From NCBI GenBank assembly GCA_034231615.1, contig CM067302.1, forward strand, positions 8,149,114 through 8,213,113: a DNA stretch of 64,000 nucleotides, written 5' to 3'. A model generated the notes under the pieces. That model worked only from the letters and a program-made list of their open reading frames with translations. It was not told the DNA's origin and ran no database searches. The stretch comes from Meghimatium bilineatum. Lineage: Eukaryota; Mollusca; Gastropoda; Stylommatophora; Philomycidae. Below are positions 52,801 to 56,849 of the stretch, one piece after another (positions within the stretch are counted from its first letter, which is position 1; each line of letters starts with the position of its first letter). The translations under genes were made by a program, and so were the position numbers.

Positions 52801-55800
52801 TGCCATGTAAGGGAAAAGCTATGGTGGCAACATTTCAAATGTCCAACATGAAACAGGCAGAAGAGTTGTTTATGTTCGAGAACACACAGCGGCCAAAACA
52901 AAGTTTGATTGCAAATGTCTCACCACTACTGACCCAATTTGAAAGTGGGTGCCACACTTCAGATATTTGAAACACCAACTTAAGCATGTACTCTCGAGTA
53001 TGAAAGAAAGCTTTGAATACTGCTCCCCCATGGCACAAAAGAAAATCATAGAACAAATACTGGGGAGTACATATTGTTCAACCTCTCTAATCGAAGCAGT
53101 GTTGACACTCAGACTCTGGAAGTTTGGGGCAACTCGGACAAAGAGAAAGTCCATGTCTTTGAGGATGAAGCAACCTGAAGTTTCCTGGTTATCAAAGAAA
53201 GCCCAGAGAAACCATCCCACTGTACATTGCAAGTACTGGGTATAAGAAATTACTTGTGATTCCTGGGGATAGAAAAACAGTATTGAGCACATTGTGAACC
53301 ACCCTGCATTTCAAATTCACTTCGAAGCACTTTAACGATTAACACTGCAGTTTCCTACACTCCAGCCGTTTACTTAAATTTATGGCCAAATAAAACATAG
53401 TATGACAGGCAAGCAGAAAAGATATGAATAAGATTGATTGCATATACTTTGAAGTCTACATGAAAGGCTTGCGAGGTCAGACTTGCGACGTTTTCTGCAA
53501 TAGACACGGTACTAGAGAAAGCACTTTCACTGCTGCTGCTGGCCTGTTGTCCATGTGTCTGCAAACATTGCCATATATTGTGATTTGTTAATTGCACAAG
53601 GAAAGGGTTTTTACTGTTATACTGAGAGCAAAATACATTACTGAATATATAACCCATGCATAAAAATGCCTAAAGTTACAAGGCTATATGGTACAAGAAT
53701 TTGCATAGTCACAGCAGACAGTTGCAAACATACATTGACAGGATACCCTATAGTGCTATTAGTTTGTGAAATGTTTTTGAGAACTACTGATGACAATTTG
53801 TCAAACTTGGTACACGGAACTATCAACATACACTTGGATCCGGTGTGATATGTACAGCTGTGAGCACAATAACGTGTTCCAAATCAATAACCAATAAAAT
53901 ATAATCCCCATAACATATGCCAGCTGTGTATATTGCAAGGAATAGTTGTGGGTAAAAGAGGCAGCAACAGTAATCCTGAATTGACATTAAAGAATGGGAT
54001 ATGCCTGATTATTCTAGTTATCCACATGGCACAGGACAGAAATGTTTTATAGGACTTTTTGTGTTGAGGACTTTTTGTGCTGATTGCAATGTAGCACTCT
54101 ACAACCCTGACAGGTAATGGTCTTAATATTATATATAGGGGGGGGGGGAAAGAAAGAATAGTGTTGGTCCAAAATTATTTTTTTTGTACCAAAGGCACAC
54201 CATGTACCCATTTGTTCTTGTTCCTTTTCAGAAACTGGGTCAAACTCAGAGCCATTTCAGATGGGAATCGAAGCGCGGACCACCAGTAAGCTATAACTGT
54301 GTTATACCATCAATACAATTGTTAGGAATGTTTAATCCGGTTTGGCAGCACAGAAACTTATTCAGGCTATCATCTCTTGTCTTGCTGGCCTACTATTTAC
54401 AATATGTATTTATTATCAGTAAAAAAAAATCAGTATCAACAACAGCAAATTAGAAAGTTACCAGTTTTGAATACCATGGATCTCTTATCAATAGTAATGG
54501 GGATTGCCATGAAGAAGGATGTTGGCTATCGCATCAAAGAAGCTGATACAAATGAAAAACATATGGACGAGCTGCTGCAATACAACAAAACTAACATTCT
54601 TAATAGTTTGCATATTCCCAGTGGAAATATATGGGTGTGAATCCTGTACAATCACCAACAAAGTAAAAAAAAAAGAGCAGCATTTGAAACAAAATGTTAC
54701 AGAAAAATGCTCAGAATACCATGGACCAAAAAGCTCACCAATGTAGACATCCTGAGAGAAATGAATGTAAAATGAAACTTGCTAAACAGCATGGTTCTTT
54801 CCAGAAAACAATATTTGCCCTTTCAAGACTTCAAAGGGCAGAAAACAATTTTTCAAAATTGTGTTTCCAGATCTGGTGCATATGGTAGTTTTAGATGAGC
54901 CTGGCTTGTCAGAATAGAATGGTTTCATTTTGTTTGGTTTCATTTTGTTAACTTCTGGGATATGCAGGACATGACAACATTCAGACAAAATTGAGGATAT
55001 AGAAAACCCAGAAATTAAAAGTGAACTATTAGAGGAAATTTTAAAAAAAATATTGGCACAAAATGAAATTTCTTGACAAATTACTAGAAGGAAAAGTGGA
55101 CAAATGTCTGGCAAGATGTTAACACATCTGATGAAGTCCACCTTTATTGTCTACACACAAATGTAATAAAGTCCCAAATTTAATATGTATATTTCAAAAC
55201 AAGTCAATGATTGTTCATATCAATATTTTCAGATTGCCATGGAAGCTCAACACGTGTAAGTGAACTGACTTCCTGTTCGGGTGATCTATATGTGTTGCCA
55301 GCTTGTGCAGAATAGCAATGCTCCCACATCACACTAACCTTTTTTCGTAAGTCACCGGAGTGTTGCTGTGATCACCATTGCCTGTTTTGCAATCTAGACA
55401 GTATTACCTCAACCATAGACTTCAATTAATTCAGCTTGTTTTAATAACAGTACAATTCTCTTAACTTTGACATATTCTTTCCAAAAGTCTGTTGAAAATG
55501 CAGCTTAAATTTAAATTATACACACATTTGTTGGATGACAAGTTAAAACATTGTTCTCTACTAGTGTGTGTGTAACAATTCAGCAGTTAATGTGTGTGCG
55601 TTGTATTTGAATCAGGGCTGTAGATATAATTACCTTGGAAAAAAAGGGGGGGGGGTGTTCATTGAGGTGTGTGGTTACCTATCTTTCGTATTTACCAATT
55701 TATAATACTGGAGCCCTAACAGGTCATAAATCATGTTCAGGTATGCTGGGTAGATGTGGTGTGCCTGTTTCTCCCCTTATCTAAGGGACTGCTGATTTGA

Positions 55801-56626
55801 TAATAGAATTTTTTTTATGAATATAGAATTTACAACTGCAAATGCTTACTTTCATATTGACCTCATTGGTTTATACTGAATTGAAATTTCATATTGATAT
55901 TTAAGACCCACTTTCACATGTTCTATAACATAAATTATATGGCACATAACAGTGATAACTACAAGTAAATGACATGTTACAATTTATAAAGTCACTGTGC
56001 ACTCATTTACATTACTGATGAACTACATCACATGAATTGTGGGTATTTAGTGCAGATCTGTGACCTCATTGATGTGACATTTAAGAAAAGACACAACTGC
56101 TCATGTCAATATCATATAATGGATAATGTGGATTGCAGCAAAACAAAGTTATTTCTTGGTCAGAAAATAAAAGACCATAAACTCTTAATAATAACCTGCT
56201 GACTCATACTGTACACTGGGAGCATGGAAACACACACATTTCTATGACTTCATATCAAGCATATAAATTTAAACTTAAGTGCACAACGACTTTATAGACA
56301 CCCTATATAATGCAAAGGGTTAGTAAATACAAAGTAAATGTCTCAGAACTTGTAACATATTATATATATTTGTTTTGTTTTTTTACAAACAAGCATGTTA
56401 TCATCTATGGTCAAGATGGAACACTCAAATTCTAACATCAAACATATTAGGTATAGAAGCCACAAATAACTGCAACAGAAATCTACGGTAAACACTGCTA
56501 AAAATCAGAAAAGGTTTCTTCACTCACCCCAGATGACCTGGCACTGCCAGAAGGCAGTCTGGGAAACTGGTTGGGTAGAACTAAGGGTTGTTTCTGAGAT
56601 CCTGGCTTAGCTAACATCTGGGCCAT
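10454..56626 (-). CDS. PKM: Pyruvate kinase gene (13 coding exons, joined)
   Basis: Pyruvate kinase transfers phosphate from phosphoenolpyruvate to ADP, the last step of glycolysis, as a cytosolic tetramer. Thirteen minus-strand exons join in phase to 593 codons plus TAA: 56528-56626, 40098-40254, 39541-39632, 37071-37190, 35649-35835, 31997-32139, 30759-30886, 28316-28466, 27250-27402, 21137-21303, 14507-14625, 11513-11610, 10454-10621. Visible residues, matched to vertebrate PKM from family knowledge: R107 and N109 in ARLNFSHG, D143-T144 in [13 protein letters not shown]300 and E302 in IIAKLEN, D326 in [13 protein letters not shown]358 in VICATQ. These match PKM R73, N75, D113-T114, K270, E272, D296 and T328. 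The fructose-1,6-bisphosphate loop reads LTTTGRS, with Thr where PKM2 has Lys433. The protein is about 60 residues longer than the usual 531, through an N-terminal lead and a C-terminal tail. The 5' UTR exon and promoter were not found. The antisense orientation of the intact intronic LINE may matter for expression, but nothing here shows it. Confidence 0.95.
10740..11013 (-). mobile_element. SINE, full-length, short-tail subfamily
   Basis: The tail at 10740 (TTCTTCTACTTTAATGTTCA) runs to the head ending in TTTTTGGGTTCTGGCAACAC. It sits between exon 13 and exon 12. Confidence 0.8.
11513..11610 (-). CDS. PKM: Pyruvate kinase exon 12, residues 506-538
   Basis: The acceptor is TGTCCTCAG and the donor GTGAGT. 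The exon reads [20 protein letters not shown], then [13 protein letters not shown]. It aligns with the weakly conserved C-domain helix of PKM, with one extra residue before the VVILTGW strand. Confidence 0.92.
11747..11913. mobile_element. hAT-like MITE with 8-bp target duplication
   Basis: The 167-bp GC-rich element has ends TAGGGCCGGCCCTA and (reverse complement) CAGAGCCGGTCTTA, with GGGGCCC subterminal blocks on both sides. It is flanked by GTGAAGAG at 11739-11746 and 11914-11921. An 8-bp duplication and CAGRGCCGG-type ends fit the hAT superfamily; no transposase is encoded. Confidence 0.85.
12536..13225. repeat. 32-bp minisatellite, about 21 copies, derived from LINE RNase H
   Basis: Units run TTTGCATCACTTTTAGT then TYCYGCAACACTGAC, with variants GATTG and CATGC in the middle. 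On the minus strand one unit reads [11 protein letters not shown], which matches the DARSVLQAL motif of LINE RNase H, and the array sits at that point of the surrounding LINE relic. The period is not a multiple of three, so the array is not coding. Confidence 0.93.
13545..13690 (+). mobile_element. Fragment of the twin-primed LINE family (RNase H)
   Basis: Nearly colinear with 26335-26485: ACTACGAGTAGYATGACCAT through GGTCTCGTTCGCGAACAGTG, with a deletion around 13618. It is inserted in the minus-strand LINE relic. Confidence 0.85.
14507..14625 (-). CDS. PKM: Pyruvate kinase exon 11, residues 466-505 plus first base of Glu506
   Basis: The acceptor is GCTTCCAG and the donor GTATGT. The exon reads [20 protein letters not shown] and then [16 protein letters not shown]. 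It belongs to the C domain, and RS...YRPR follows the effector phosphate loop. Confidence 0.95.
14906..15145. mobile_element. Two SINE fragments, head-to-head
   Basis: Positions 14906-15060 are a minus-strand copy (TGTTCATTCACAAACATCTG). Positions 15062-15145 are a plus-strand 3' half (ATGACACAATGCATTCAGTT, ending GGAAGAAGA). Confidence 0.7.
15132..15470 (-). mobile_element. LINE C-terminal relic
   Basis: An open stretch of 112 codons, with frame changes, yields SHNRHLTGT and then an [10 protein letters not shown]-like ending. This parallels the C-terminus of the twin-primed LINE ([16 protein letters not shown]). It is not a host gene in my reading. Confidence 0.6.
15611..15912. repeat. 60-bp tandem repeat, 5 copies
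   Basis: The unit begins GTTCAAACTATTAGTCTATG and includes GCTAGGGGTCTGCACCATAT; copies start near 15611, 15671, 15732, 15792 and 15852. The last is diverged and followed by a short repeat of GTATCATTAAGAAAG. Confidence 0.92.
16330..16640 (+). mobile_element. LINE endonuclease fragment
   Basis: With frameshifts it reads [18 protein letters not shown] and then an AGDFNAH-like stretch, the endonuclease core of I/jockey-type LINEs. Reading frame is broken. Confidence 0.6.
16976..21030 (+). mobile_element. Full-length non-LTR retrotransposon, I/Nimb-like, intact
   Basis: The element has a 168-bp 5' leader, one long ORF (17144-20995) and a short 3' UTR ending in a GAA-rich tail. It is flanked by identical 14-bp target duplications, ATATAAAATTATGC, at 16962-16975 and 21031-21044. 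It sits antisense in the pyruvate kinase intron between exons 11 and 10. The 5' leader recurs at 51095-51269 (minus) and, diverged, at 63030-63135, which supports the 5' border. The RNase H domain and GAA tail point to the I group; the exact clade is inference. No separate gag-like ORF1 is present. Confidence 0.93.
17144..20995 (+). CDS. LINE polyprotein: endonuclease, reverse transcriptase, RNase H
   Basis: The 1283-residue protein drives target-primed reverse transcription. An APE-type endonuclease spans about residues 70-290, with N75, E108 in QETH, D200 and N202 in GDFNSH, and D277-H278 in GGSDHRP. The reverse transcriptase spans about 500-850: NYRPISLTS near 575, D647 in [26 protein letters not shown] near 703, and the catalytic box YADD at 735-738. 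RNase H has all four acidic residues: D1036 in YTDGSA, E1076, D1102 in LTDARS and D1149 in [15 protein letters not shown]-like motif ([14 protein letters not shown]) closes the protein. There are no stops or frameshifts and all catalytic residues are present, so it could be active. The first ATG was chosen; the endonuclease starts well after it, so the first 65 or so residues are uncertain. Confidence 0.95.
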   Translation: MPRIKHNGNMSASNKRYGACPVADVQAGTVPGPIPRKGPTSVTGSPSQLPRGARRQGNRATGQTNKRPIKIMHWNAEGVNSKRDGYSKKLELENVLSEEQVNICCIQETHLSSDIAFKIRGYQCYRSDRKDRRKGGILTLVKNNISACQLEVYMDGAEYQMLHLKTDSAEFHLLNYYCPNDKPLALDTIPDKERLMVCGDFNSHSQSWGYDHIDKRGEELESWQDENNLILINQPADSPTFYSRAWHTTSTPDLAFHSPGLEWNITRVVGKQLGGSDHRPVFLEIHNEYTKDSSTLTRWNYKRADWKMYQHLTSVLAKDMNLDKDINRAVSEFNRCILHAASKTIPRGARKNYKPYWNDELEKLQNEMETSRKQAENRPSQEHHNKYQQTKAKFQRAKLQARRNSWKEKTESLNLERDTRKLWKLVKQLNDEGTGRNTRITLYKDKNILTGKHAADYFADSFAEDNNVKVSPDKQQEVRANQQNIGQDEPIPEVMEAPITMRELEHAISKLKMKKSPGADGVSNEMIRNLGIAARAKLLQIFNTSWSTGNVPQAWREAIMIPLLKSGKDGNTVSNYRPISLTSCLCKTMERIINLRMQWYLESENLLVSQQAGFRQCYSTEDQATYLSQEIEDAFQDKKLVLAAWIDLRKAFDKVWKEGLLKKLRNCRVSSRMYKWVKAYLHNRRARVQLDGRKSKKVLLRHGVPQGGGLSPTLFLVYINDLVAELPHGIKVAMYADDLVIWCTEEHATVATKQIQRAIDALTLWANRWCVSINTDKCSTTLFTLSPKQKAGHIKIDGELLKEDKQPTYLGITFDHKLTWKQHINKATTKARRKLAILRKLSGTTWGASGNILSKVYQQGIRPHLEYGSAAWCPASNTTLQDLDKVQNQALRIMLGAMKSTPIAEMQKMGRMQTLGERRDTKVLIQAEKFQCMPSHPMKERFQNLAMGRLKRSSFIHQAKRLRRQLTDLPEVDSPLSYVPEQTPWSERHGMPIYIQTHVKGILSEDEQNSVQRRTVTLSFLDEEYPQDIWVRVYTDGSAQNAVRNGGAGVYIEYPHKPRDTIRTPTGKFCNNYDAEIQAITVAAKKLLNSNSDLQPVVFLTDARSVLQALQSGKLTDLKKLLSELSYQYRVTMQWIPSHCGIPGNEKADQLAKEGAAEDQPDIPITYHQKKQMIKSIRKPQTPTQDDYHIMNRSEQVIILRLRTGHNRLRSHMYTKFKIGNTAMCTCGQAVQSAKHILQECSEHETLRQTYWPEETTLESKLYGTLYELQKTVSFIKETELQI
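21137..21303 (-). CDS. PKM: Pyruvate kinase exon 10, residues 411-465 plus two bases of Arg466
   Basis: The acceptor is TTGTTCAG and the donor GTAGGT. The exon starts [20 protein letters not shown] and ends [11 protein letters not shown]. It covers the region of the mutually exclusive exons 9 and 10 of vertebrate PKM. No duplicate of it was seen in this window. The effector loop has Thr at the position that is Lys in PKM2 and Glu in PKM1. The 3' target duplication of the intact LINE lies only about 90 bp from its donor. Confidence 0.95.
21455..21560 (-). mobile_element. tRNA-derived SINE-like fragment
   Basis: On the minus strand a B-box-like GGATTCAAACC follows an A-box-like TGACTAAACAACTATAAC at roughly tRNA spacing. 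It is too degenerate to be a tRNA gene. Confidence 0.5.
21565..21965 (-). mobile_element. RTE-like LINE 3' relic
   Basis: The minus strand gives [31 protein letters not shown] and [10 protein letters not shown], preceded by a [19 protein letters not shown]-like segment, in two frames. It ends in TTGATTGATT, the tail seen on the related relics at 8770 and 44180. Confidence 0.75.
22270..22415 (+). mobile_element. RTE-like reverse transcriptase fragment
   Basis: It reads [20 protein letters not shown] then CFIDYSKAY, the fingers and first palm motif of an RTE-type reverse transcriptase. It breaks off into a TA microsatellite at 22425. Confidence 0.75.
22425..22472. repeat. TA microsatellite
   Basis: An almost pure TA run with one ATTA interruption, immediately 3' of the reverse transcriptase fragment. 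Confidence 0.9.
23094..24005 (-). pseudogene. LINE endonuclease segment, inverted
   Basis: The 303-codon open frame has an APE endonuclease fold: [43 protein letters not shown] and GHHGSDHLP, so the catalytic motifs look complete. It is severed from its reverse transcriptase, which lies back-to-back on the other strand. The last few codons (below 23111) are host flank, not LINE. Confidence 0.88.
23111..26894 (+). mobile_element. LINE copy with inverted 5' part (twin-primed), decayed
   Basis: The stretch between two copies of TAACACCCTTT (23100-23110 and 26895-26905) holds a LINE in two opposite pieces: the endonuclease on the minus strand (to about 24005) and reverse transcriptase plus RNase H on the plus strand (from about 24010). 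This is the arrangement expected from twin priming. The 3' end is a TAAC repeat, so the first four bases of the right-hand duplication could belong to the tail. The family is distinct from the 16976-21030 element. Confidence 0.85.
24010..26893 (+). pseudogene. LINE reverse transcriptase and RNase H segment, frameshifted
   Basis: Three frames are needed: 24010-25069, 25039-25425 and 25739-26893, with a stop at 25425 and broken sequence between. Recognisable pieces are [42 protein letters not shown] and RNase H IIYTDGS with [16 protein letters not shown]. The polymerase box reads GADDILVY instead of YxDD. It ends with ELWMCPVC-like residues ([12 protein letters not shown]). A fragment of the same family lies at 13545-13690. 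Confidence 0.88.
27015..27095 (+). mobile_element. tRNA-derived SINE head
   Basis: GGCAGTGAGGTTAGAAC resembles a tRNA A box, and CAGAGTTTGAAAAGG fits a decayed B box about 35 bases on. It lies between the twin-primed LINE and exon 9. Confidence 0.5.
27250..27402 (-). CDS. PKM: Pyruvate kinase exon 9, residues 360-410
   Basis: The acceptor is TTGACAG and the donor GTAAGC; the exon is 51 codons in phase 0. It begins MLESM, continues [20 protein letters not shown] and ends [11 protein letters not shown]. It is highly conserved at the barrel end and subunit interface. Confidence 0.96.
28093..28260. repeat. ACT/TAC trinucleotide-rich stretch
   Basis: An imperfect ACT/AAT trinucleotide run with a purer ACT tract at its 3' end (about 28230-28252). 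Long Ser-, Val- or Asn-rich open frames across it are artefacts of the repeat. Confidence 0.8.
28316..28466 (-). CDS. PKM: Pyruvate kinase exon 8, residues 309-359
   Basis: The acceptor is CTTTTCAG and the donor GTCTGT. The exon contains [13 protein letters not shown], with D326 as Mg ligand (PKM D296), and ends SVICATQ, with T358 as an active-site residue (PKM T328). Confidence 0.95.
28579..29072. mobile_element. piggyBac-like MITE (TTAA duplication) with subterminal hairpins
   Basis: The 494-bp element starts CACTTTGCTGACCA and ends TGGTCAGCAAAGTG, perfect 14-bp inverted repeats, with TTAA at both borders (28575-28578 and 29073-29076). Inside the left end are two palindromes: ATTTCGAC-AA-GTCGAAT and AAATTTGAC-AATC-GTCAAATTT. 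No transposase is encoded. It lies in the pyruvate kinase intron between exons 8 and 7. Confidence 0.85.
29400..29740 (-). repeat. Diverged copy of the 1-kb unidentified element
   Basis: The minus strand has CAGCTCGAGAACAAGCTTCT, CCCAACTCTACTGTCAAG, GAGAAAAGGTTC and TAATTACGCAAGCCAAGTTC in the same order as in the element at 49657-50689. Confidence 0.65.
30075..30250 (+). mobile_element. LINE 3' relic
   Basis: It reads [18 protein letters not shown], then a stop, then [16 protein letters not shown] and MANDRQ. This is the usual C-terminal GH(I/V).R...RGRP..RW pattern of RTE/L2-type LINEs. A related minus-strand relic lies at 7915-8165. Confidence 0.65.
30759..30886 (-). CDS. PKM: Pyruvate kinase exon 7, residues 267-308 plus two bases of Asn309
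   Basis: The acceptor is GTTGCAG and the donor GTGAGT. The exon reads [20 protein letters not shown] and later [11 protein letters not shown]300 is the residue that stabilises the enolate (PKM K270), and E302 is a Mg ligand (PKM E272). Confidence 0.95.
31854..31952. repeat. 18-bp tandem repeat, 5.5 copies
   Basis: The unit AGAACATGCAACCGAAGT starts at 31854 and is perfect. A frame across it reads HATEVE repeatedly, but there is no other sign of coding. It ends 45 bp before exon 6. Confidence 0.95.
31997..32139 (-). CDS. PKM: Pyruvate kinase exon 6, residues 219-266 (B domain end)
   Basis: The acceptor is TTGATGCAG and the donor GTGAGT. The exon reads [19 protein letters not shown], then [17 protein letters not shown], and ends QFGVDMG, running straight into VDMVFASF of exon 7. 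Confidence 0.95.
32404..32572 (-). mobile_element. SINE, long-tail subfamily
   Basis: It has CTTCTTCTTCAGTGTTCATT, GATCTCTCTTTTAGCAGGAC and CACATCCGTCTTCGGCAGG. It lies just 5' of exon 6. Confidence 0.8.
33100..33570 (+). mobile_element. RTE-like LINE 3' relic
   Basis: In shifting frames it reads a [10 protein letters not shown]-like segment, [11 protein letters not shown] (decayed RIPWT), then the FFGHFMRQ region followed by [19 protein letters not shown]. It is related to the relics at 8335-8770 and 54480-54780. Confidence 0.72.
33690..33945 (-). mobile_element. SINE, full-length, short-tail subfamily
   Basis: It contains TTCTCAAACTCCTGTGGATT, CACATCCTACTTCAGCATGG and the head CTCTTGAGCCCTGGCATCAC. 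Confidence 0.8.
34195..34275 (+). mobile_element. SINE 3' fragment
   Basis: It has AAGCTGTTAACCATGGCACA and TACATCCTGTTAATCTGCAG, then TTTTGAGAATTAATGCAG. Confidence 0.65.
34380..34770 (-). mobile_element. LINE C-terminal relic
   Basis: The open frame has [20 protein letters not shown] and ends near a [10 protein letters not shown]-like stretch. The same order of segments occurs at 42490-42760. It includes a C-homopolymer near 34480. Confidence 0.45.
35433..35575 (+). mobile_element. SINE, 5'-truncated, short-tail
   Basis: It has CACGCTGAAGTTGGATTTG, CATTCTGTTCTCCAGACTAC and tail AACACAGAAGAAGAAGAC. It abuts exon 5, whose coding end is 74 bp away. Confidence 0.78.
35649..35835 (-). CDS. PKM: Pyruvate kinase exon 5, residues 157-218 plus first base of Gly219 (B domain)
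   Basis: The acceptor is TTTTCCTAG and the donor GTAAGG. The exon reads [20 protein letters not shown], then [19 protein letters not shown], and ends [14 protein letters not shown]. This is the start of the mobile B domain that closes over the active site. Confidence 0.95.
35938..36075 (+). mobile_element. SINE, long-tail subfamily
   Basis: It runs from CCAGCCAAAGACGGATG to CAAGAGAGATCTAGCGGGAG. It is tail-to-tail with the opposite-strand copy that starts at 36077. Confidence 0.8.
36077..36360 (-). mobile_element. SINE, full-length, short-tail subfamily
   Basis: This is the best preserved copy. On the minus strand its head is CCCATGTGTTGCCAGGGCCT, then GGGGAGCAAAGAATAGCAAC, GGTTATTGGATGGAGTTGGC and ACTACATCCTGCTAATCTAC, and it ends in GAGTTTGAGAACGAACGC and AAGAAGAAGAAG. 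I could not assign its head to a known small RNA. Confidence 0.85.
36770..36965 (+). mobile_element. LINE C-terminal relic (twin-primed family type)
   Basis: It has a HVQRI-like stretch, [20 protein letters not shown] and a CHLC-like ending. It parallels 48960-49110 on the other strand. Confidence 0.55.
37071..37190 (-). CDS. PKM: Pyruvate kinase exon 4, residues 117-156
   Basis: The acceptor is TTTGGTGCAG and the donor GTAAGT; the exon is 40 codons in phase 0. It contains [12 protein letters not shown], with D143 and T144 as potassium ligands. The loop before the strand ([10 protein letters not shown]) is about four residues shorter than in vertebrate PKM. Confidence 0.95.
37440..38560 (-). 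mobile_element. L2/RTE-like LINE relic (C-terminal half)
   Basis: Reading down the minus strand: [18 protein letters not shown], then [18 protein letters not shown] and [11 protein letters not shown] near 37850, [14 protein letters not shown] near 37700, [15 protein letters not shown], and a decayed zinc finger [16 protein letters not shown]. The order fits the C-terminus of L2/RTE-type LINEs. Frames are broken and the upstream part above about 38150 is barely readable. Confidence 0.7.
39541..39632 (-). CDS. PKM: Pyruvate kinase exon 3, residues 86-116
   Basis: The acceptor is TGTCCAG and the donor GTCAGT. The exon encodes [19 protein letters not shown] followed by [13 protein letters not shown]107 and N109 are the substrate and potassium ligands corresponding to PKM R73 and N75. 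Confidence 0.95.
40098..40254 (-). CDS. PKM: Pyruvate kinase exon 2, residues 34-85 plus first base of Gly86
   Basis: The acceptor is TTTCACAG and the donor GTCAGT. The exon carries the conserved N-terminal helix [18 protein letters not shown] and ends in TGIICTI, the entry to the first strand of the A-domain barrel. It is separated from exon 1 by a 16.3-kb intron full of repeats. Confidence 0.95.
41172..41343 (-). mobile_element. SINE, long-tail subfamily
   Basis: The tail CTTCTTCTTCAGCGTTCATT is at the left, and the body contains GATCTCTCTTGTAGCAGGAC. It is head-to-head with the copy at 41398. Confidence 0.82.
41398..41553 (+). mobile_element. SINE, long-tail subfamily
   Basis: The body has TGTGTCTGGCCACTGGCAC and ACTACATCCTGCTGGAAGTC, with tail GAGTTTGAGAATGAACGAAG followed by AAGAA. 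Confidence 0.85.
42490..42760 (-). mobile_element. LINE C-terminal relic with decayed zinc finger
   Basis: It reads [20 protein letters not shown] and then [11 protein letters not shown]. Comparable zinc-finger ends are at 37450 and 45300. Confidence 0.5.
44035..44195 (+). mobile_element. RTE-like LINE with internal deletion
   Basis: A decayed polymerase stretch (MSVRQGC, then CIQNTLCEI-like) is joined directly to the 3' end TCGGCATGGCACTTGATTGA with its TTGA-repeat tail. Confidence 0.65.
44780..45010 (-). mobile_element. I/Nimb-like LINE C-terminal relic
   Basis: The minus strand reads [13 protein letters not shown] followed by [20 protein letters not shown], the RTGHNRL...C.CG...T..H pattern seen in the intact LINE C-terminus. 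Confidence 0.65.
45045..45125 (+). mobile_element. LINE C-terminal relic (twin-primed family type)
   Basis: It reads [16 protein letters not shown]. Near-identical segments occur at 36890-36960 (plus) and 48960-49110 (minus), and in the relic at 15132-15470. Confidence 0.6.
45149..45360 (-). mobile_element. LINE C-terminal relic with zinc finger
   Basis: The open frame has [20 protein letters not shown] and resembles the finger at the end of the 37440-38560 relic. Confidence 0.45.
46739..46812. repeat. TA microsatellite
   Basis: A pure TA run of about 36 dinucleotides in intron 1. Confidence 0.95.
47337..47407. repeat. 22-bp inverted repeat (hairpin)
   Basis: CCAAAAATTAATCCAGAAAG at 47337-47358 pairs with 47386-47407 with two mismatches across a 27-base loop. 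Confidence 0.75.
47898..48140 (+). mobile_element. SINE, diverged full-length copy
   Basis: It runs from GGCTGAAAGGTGAGCAAGGA to GAATACATCCAGCTAATTTG and a decayed tail. Confidence 0.65.
48960..49110 (-). mobile_element. LINE C-terminal relic (twin-primed family type)
   Basis: It has [12 protein letters not shown] and [17 protein letters not shown]. It abuts the truncated LINE at 49197. Confidence 0.55.
49657..50689. mobile_element. Unidentified 1033-bp element nested in a LINE, 13-bp target duplication
   Basis: CATTGCTCCTAAC flanks it at 49644-49656 and 50690-50702, and the flanking LINE reads continuously once it is removed, so it is a true insertion. It is richer in G and C than its surroundings, has no terminal inverted repeat, long terminal repeat, poly-A or recognisable domain, and holds three 106-108 bp internal repeats. 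The 152-codon open frame at 50086-50544 runs over these repeats. Parts recur at 61003-61330, 63180-63680 and 29400-29740. Duplication length suits a LINE- or retrotransposon-driven insertion, but the class is unknown. Confidence 0.82.
50116..50440. repeat. Three 106-108 bp internal repeats of the unidentified element
   Basis: Units begin CCAACTCTAATGTC, CCAACTCTACTGTCAAGG and CCAACTCTACTGTCAGG near 50117, 50223 and 50331. Each has CCGGAARTAYRCTYG and GAGAGAAAGGGTTC. Confidence 0.88.
51263..51423. repeat. About 43-bp tandem repeat, 3 imperfect copies
   Basis: Units have AATATATGAAATAAATAGGG and AGACTGTACCAGCACAGT. The array directly abuts the 5' end of the LINE copy. Confidence 0.75.
51772..52075 (+). 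mobile_element. SINE joining the common head to the long tail
   Basis: The head GTTGCCGGGGTACCAAAGGA and GAAGAATAGCAACGCC matches full-length short-tail copies. The 3' part (GGAAATCTAGTAGTACCATG, GAGATCCAGCGGGAG) is the long tail. It shows that the two tails belong to one family. Confidence 0.8.
52080..54479. other. No gene recognised in the distal part of intron 1
   Basis: Several 60-140 codon frames overlap on both strands (for example 52870-53292) but none has a motif I know. The even composition around 52780-53290 could be an old repeat. Confidence 0.5.
54480..54780 (+). mobile_element. RTE-like LINE relic
   Basis: It has a [11 protein letters not shown] stretch, then [20 protein letters not shown] in shifting frames. 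Confidence 0.7.
56528..56626 (-). CDS. PKM: Pyruvate kinase exon 1 (first recognised coding exon), residues 1-33
   Basis: The sequence TTTCAG is followed at once by ATGGCCCAGATG, and the exon ends TCTGGG before GTGAGT. The 33 residues start [15 protein letters not shown] and are poorly conserved in the family, so identity rests on phase (0), strand and position. The ATG sits exactly on the acceptor, so a non-coding or further coding exon must lie upstream, beyond what I could identify. An alternative start at the second Met (codon 4) is possible. Confidence 0.72.
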
Positions 56627-56849
56627 CTGAAAGGAAGATAAAAGCAGATTAGTGTTGTATAGGGAACAAAATTACGTCTTAGCTGTATCCAAATTATAAT
56701 ATCTTATAATACCCATCTTCATGGGTAGGGAATCCTCTGATGGCATTTGTATTGTTCTCAAGAGGTCATTTACGAGTGTATTTTTGGGTGATCCCATGAA
56801 GAATATTTATGCTATGAAAGATGAAGAATATTTATGCTATGAAAAATAT

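Noticed and set aside
52835-53292. Overlapping 73-140 codon frames on both strands
   Set aside because: No recognisable family or splice structure; frames on both strands are equally open.
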